In this document: in pieces, positions 33,307-34,630 of the stretch | Position numbering within the stretch: the first letter of the stretch is position 1 | Layout of the letters: the number at the start of each line of letters is the position of its first letter | Source of the DNA: Clostridiales bacterium | GTDB taxonomy: Bacteria; Bacillota; Clostridia; Lachnospirales; Lachnospiraceae | NCBI GenBank assembly: GCA_012519195.1 | Contig: JAAYQP010000234.1 | Coordinates: forward strand, 1-34,630 | Length of the DNA stretch: 34,630 nt | Direction of reading: 5' to 3' | The notes under the pieces: model-generated | What the model was told of the DNA's origin: nothing | The model's database searches: none | The model's input: the letters and a program-made list of their open reading frames with translations, nothing else | Position numbers and translations under genes: made by a program

Positions 33307-34630
33307 TTGAAGATAAAAAAGCAATCAATCTTAAGGTCTATAAGAAAGATTATCTTGGCTGTAATTATTGCTATAATTTTTATTTTGCTATCTTTTCTAT
33401 ATCTGCAGATAAAGATTCAAAGTAAAGATAATGATGATAAGCAGATTATCAATATATTTGGAAAACAAAGAATGTATACACAACTGATCACTAAGAATGT
33501 AAATCATCTATATTTTTTGATGTATAGTGCACAGAAAAGTCACACACAGGAAGAAGTCGATGAGATATCAAAGAAAATTATAGAGATTAAAGAGGATTTA
33601 TTACTTACTAAGGAAGATGTCGCTTCCACATTAGAATCTGTACATAAAGGTTATCTCTATGTCGATACGAAACGCATTGACATGGAACATTCGGTTAAAA
33701 AAGCATCTTCAGAAATGGATCAATTGTATACTGCCTGGAACAGTTTCTCAGAGGCAATTGATACCTTTATTAATGCAAATGAGCTTAATATAGATGTAAG
33801 GCAAGCCCATCAGTATATCAATGAAAATAATATGAAGCTGCTAGAGATCTGTGATACAGTTTTGAATTCTATTTTACAGGAAACGATAAGCTCTGCCAAG
33901 AGATTATCCAAATTGATCTATGCATTGATTGCTATGTTAAGTATCCTTGTTGTATTTGCTTTATTCAACCTATTGCAGTATATTATTTTACCCTTTAATC
34001 GAATTTATGATGGTATCTCCGAATTGGGTTTGACTTCCTATCCATCAAAATCAAATTTACCAACAAGAAAAAGAGTTACACCGGTTGTTGAAGAGATCAA
34101 TGAAATGTTTAGTAAATTTGATGATTTAAAGTCTCTGATTGAGAATATTAATAATAAAGGCACCTTTACGGAGACCTTGGATTTTATTAACCGGACATTT
34201 TCTAATTTTATCCCCTATAATTATATCGGTATTGCGCTGATCGAAGAAGATAAGAAAATGATACGGGCATCCTATGGGGTTTCTGATGGCTCTATAACCG
34301 GCCTTTCGGAAAACTTGGTAGGAAAATCTTGGCCTATAGAAGAAACCAGCCTTGGGCGTTTATTACGATCGGATAAAGTAAGAATTATCAATGACCTGGA
34401 AAAATATATGAGCAATCGGCCGATAAAGCCCTATAATCAAAGTATTTTTCAGGCAGGGATTCGTTCCTCTATAACACTACCTCTAAATGTTTCCGGAGAG
34501 CCTGTCGGCGTCATTTTCTTCTCCAGTAATCAGAAGAATGTTTATAAGGAAGCACATATTAATATACTTAAGACACTAGCAAATAGTATCGCCATAAGCT
34601 TCCATCAGAATATATTTATTGACGATATTA
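33307..34630 (+). CDS. Membrane sensor protein with PilJ-like and GAF domains (3' truncated)
   Basis: The frame is open from TTG 33307 (GGAGG ten bases upstream) to the window end, 441 codons, without a stop. An N-terminal helix (about 12-32) and a second helix (about 203-226) bracket an extracytoplasmic four-helix region. That region starts IINIFGKQRMYTQLI, matching the N-x-x-G-x-Q-R-M motif of PilJ/NarX-type sensors. After the membrane comes a linker (EINEMFSKFDDLKSL) and a GAF domain (about 285-435: FSNFIPYNYIGIALIEED, then ITLPLNVSGEPVGVIFFSS). The output domain lies outside the window. A histidine kinase, GGDEF/HD-GYP or PP2C output are all possible. It has its own promoter. Confidence 0.8.
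   Translation, partial: MKIKKQSILRSIRKIILAVIIAIIFILLSFLYLQIKIQSKDNDDKQIINIFGKQRMYTQLITKNVNHLYFLMYSAQKSHTQEEVDEISKKIIEIKEDLLLTKEDVASTLESVHKGYLYVDTKRIDMEHSVKKASSEMDQLYTAWNSFSEAIDTFINANELNIDVRQAHQYINENNMKLLEICDTVLNSILQETISSAKRLSKLIYALIAMLSILVVFALFNLLQYIILPFNRIYDGISELGLTSYPSKSNLPTRKRVTPVVEEINEMFSKFDDLKSLIENINNKGTFTETLDFINRTFSNFIPYNYIGIALIEEDKKMIRASYGVSDGSITGLSENLVGKSWPIEETSLGRLLRSDKVRIINDLEKYMSNRPIKPYNQSIFQAGIRSSITLPLNVSGEPVGVIFFSSNQKNVYKEAHINILKTLANSIAISFHQNIFIDDI

Noticed and set aside
1-34630. CRISPR arrays, tRNA or rRNA genes, prophage or transposase genes
   Set aside because: No regularly spaced repeats, cloverleaf-like conserved sequences or recombinase/transposase motifs were seen.

Overview
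This looks like a chromosomal stretch of a low-GC, spore-forming, fermentative Clostridia, most like plant-fibre-degrading Lachnospiraceae (the Lachnoclostridium phytofermentans type). The reasons are AT-rich DNA, strong AGGAGG ribosome sites, a CotF-type spore coat protein, a 6-phosphofructokinase with the residues of the PPi-dependent type, and a cytoplasmic GH3 glycosidase followed by a mannitol dehydrogenase/fructuronate reductase-family enzyme. The taxonomic placement is inference from gene content. There are 26 protein genes, two of them cut by the window edges. I see no rRNA, tRNA, CRISPR array, phage or transposase gene.

Left part (1-9.5 kb): end of a HAD phosphatase, a metallophosphoesterase, a DUF1801 protein, truA, an acetyltransferase-like protein, PPi-type phosphofructokinase, an EamA permease, metF and a GerMN-domain lipoprotein. 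Middle left (9.5-12 kb): an ApbE flavin transferase lipoprotein gene broken by an in-frame TAG, next to a small lipoprotein whose C-terminus carries a divergent form of the ApbE target motif, then CotF. Centre (12-15.6 kb): a two-gene operon of an orphan, membrane-anchored solute-binding protein and a membrane-spanning LuxR-type regulator with no transporter genes nearby. This is the best candidate here for a little-described sensing system. A small membrane protein follows.

Right part (15.8-34.6 kb): a CcdA-thioredoxin fusion, a MarR-DegV operon with a perfect operator-like palindrome, the GH3 and mannitol dehydrogenase-family genes, a YyaL-type thioredoxin-fold protein, a MATE pump, a flavin amine oxidase, thioredoxin, a Crp/Fnr regulator, an AlkD-type DNA glycosylase, a beta-CASP metallo-beta-lactamase nuclease, and a PilJ-like/GAF sensor that runs off the end. 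Thiol-redox functions recur (CcdA-TlpA, YyaL, TrxA).

The intergenic DNA is rich in structure. There is a 202-bp imperfect palindrome resembling a MITE. There is a small repeat family (two full copies and one partial) whose shared core lies between inverted repeats that differ from copy to copy. There is a 124-bp palindrome between convergent genes, an apparent terminator lying between divergent genes, and several promoter-linked repeats that look like operators.
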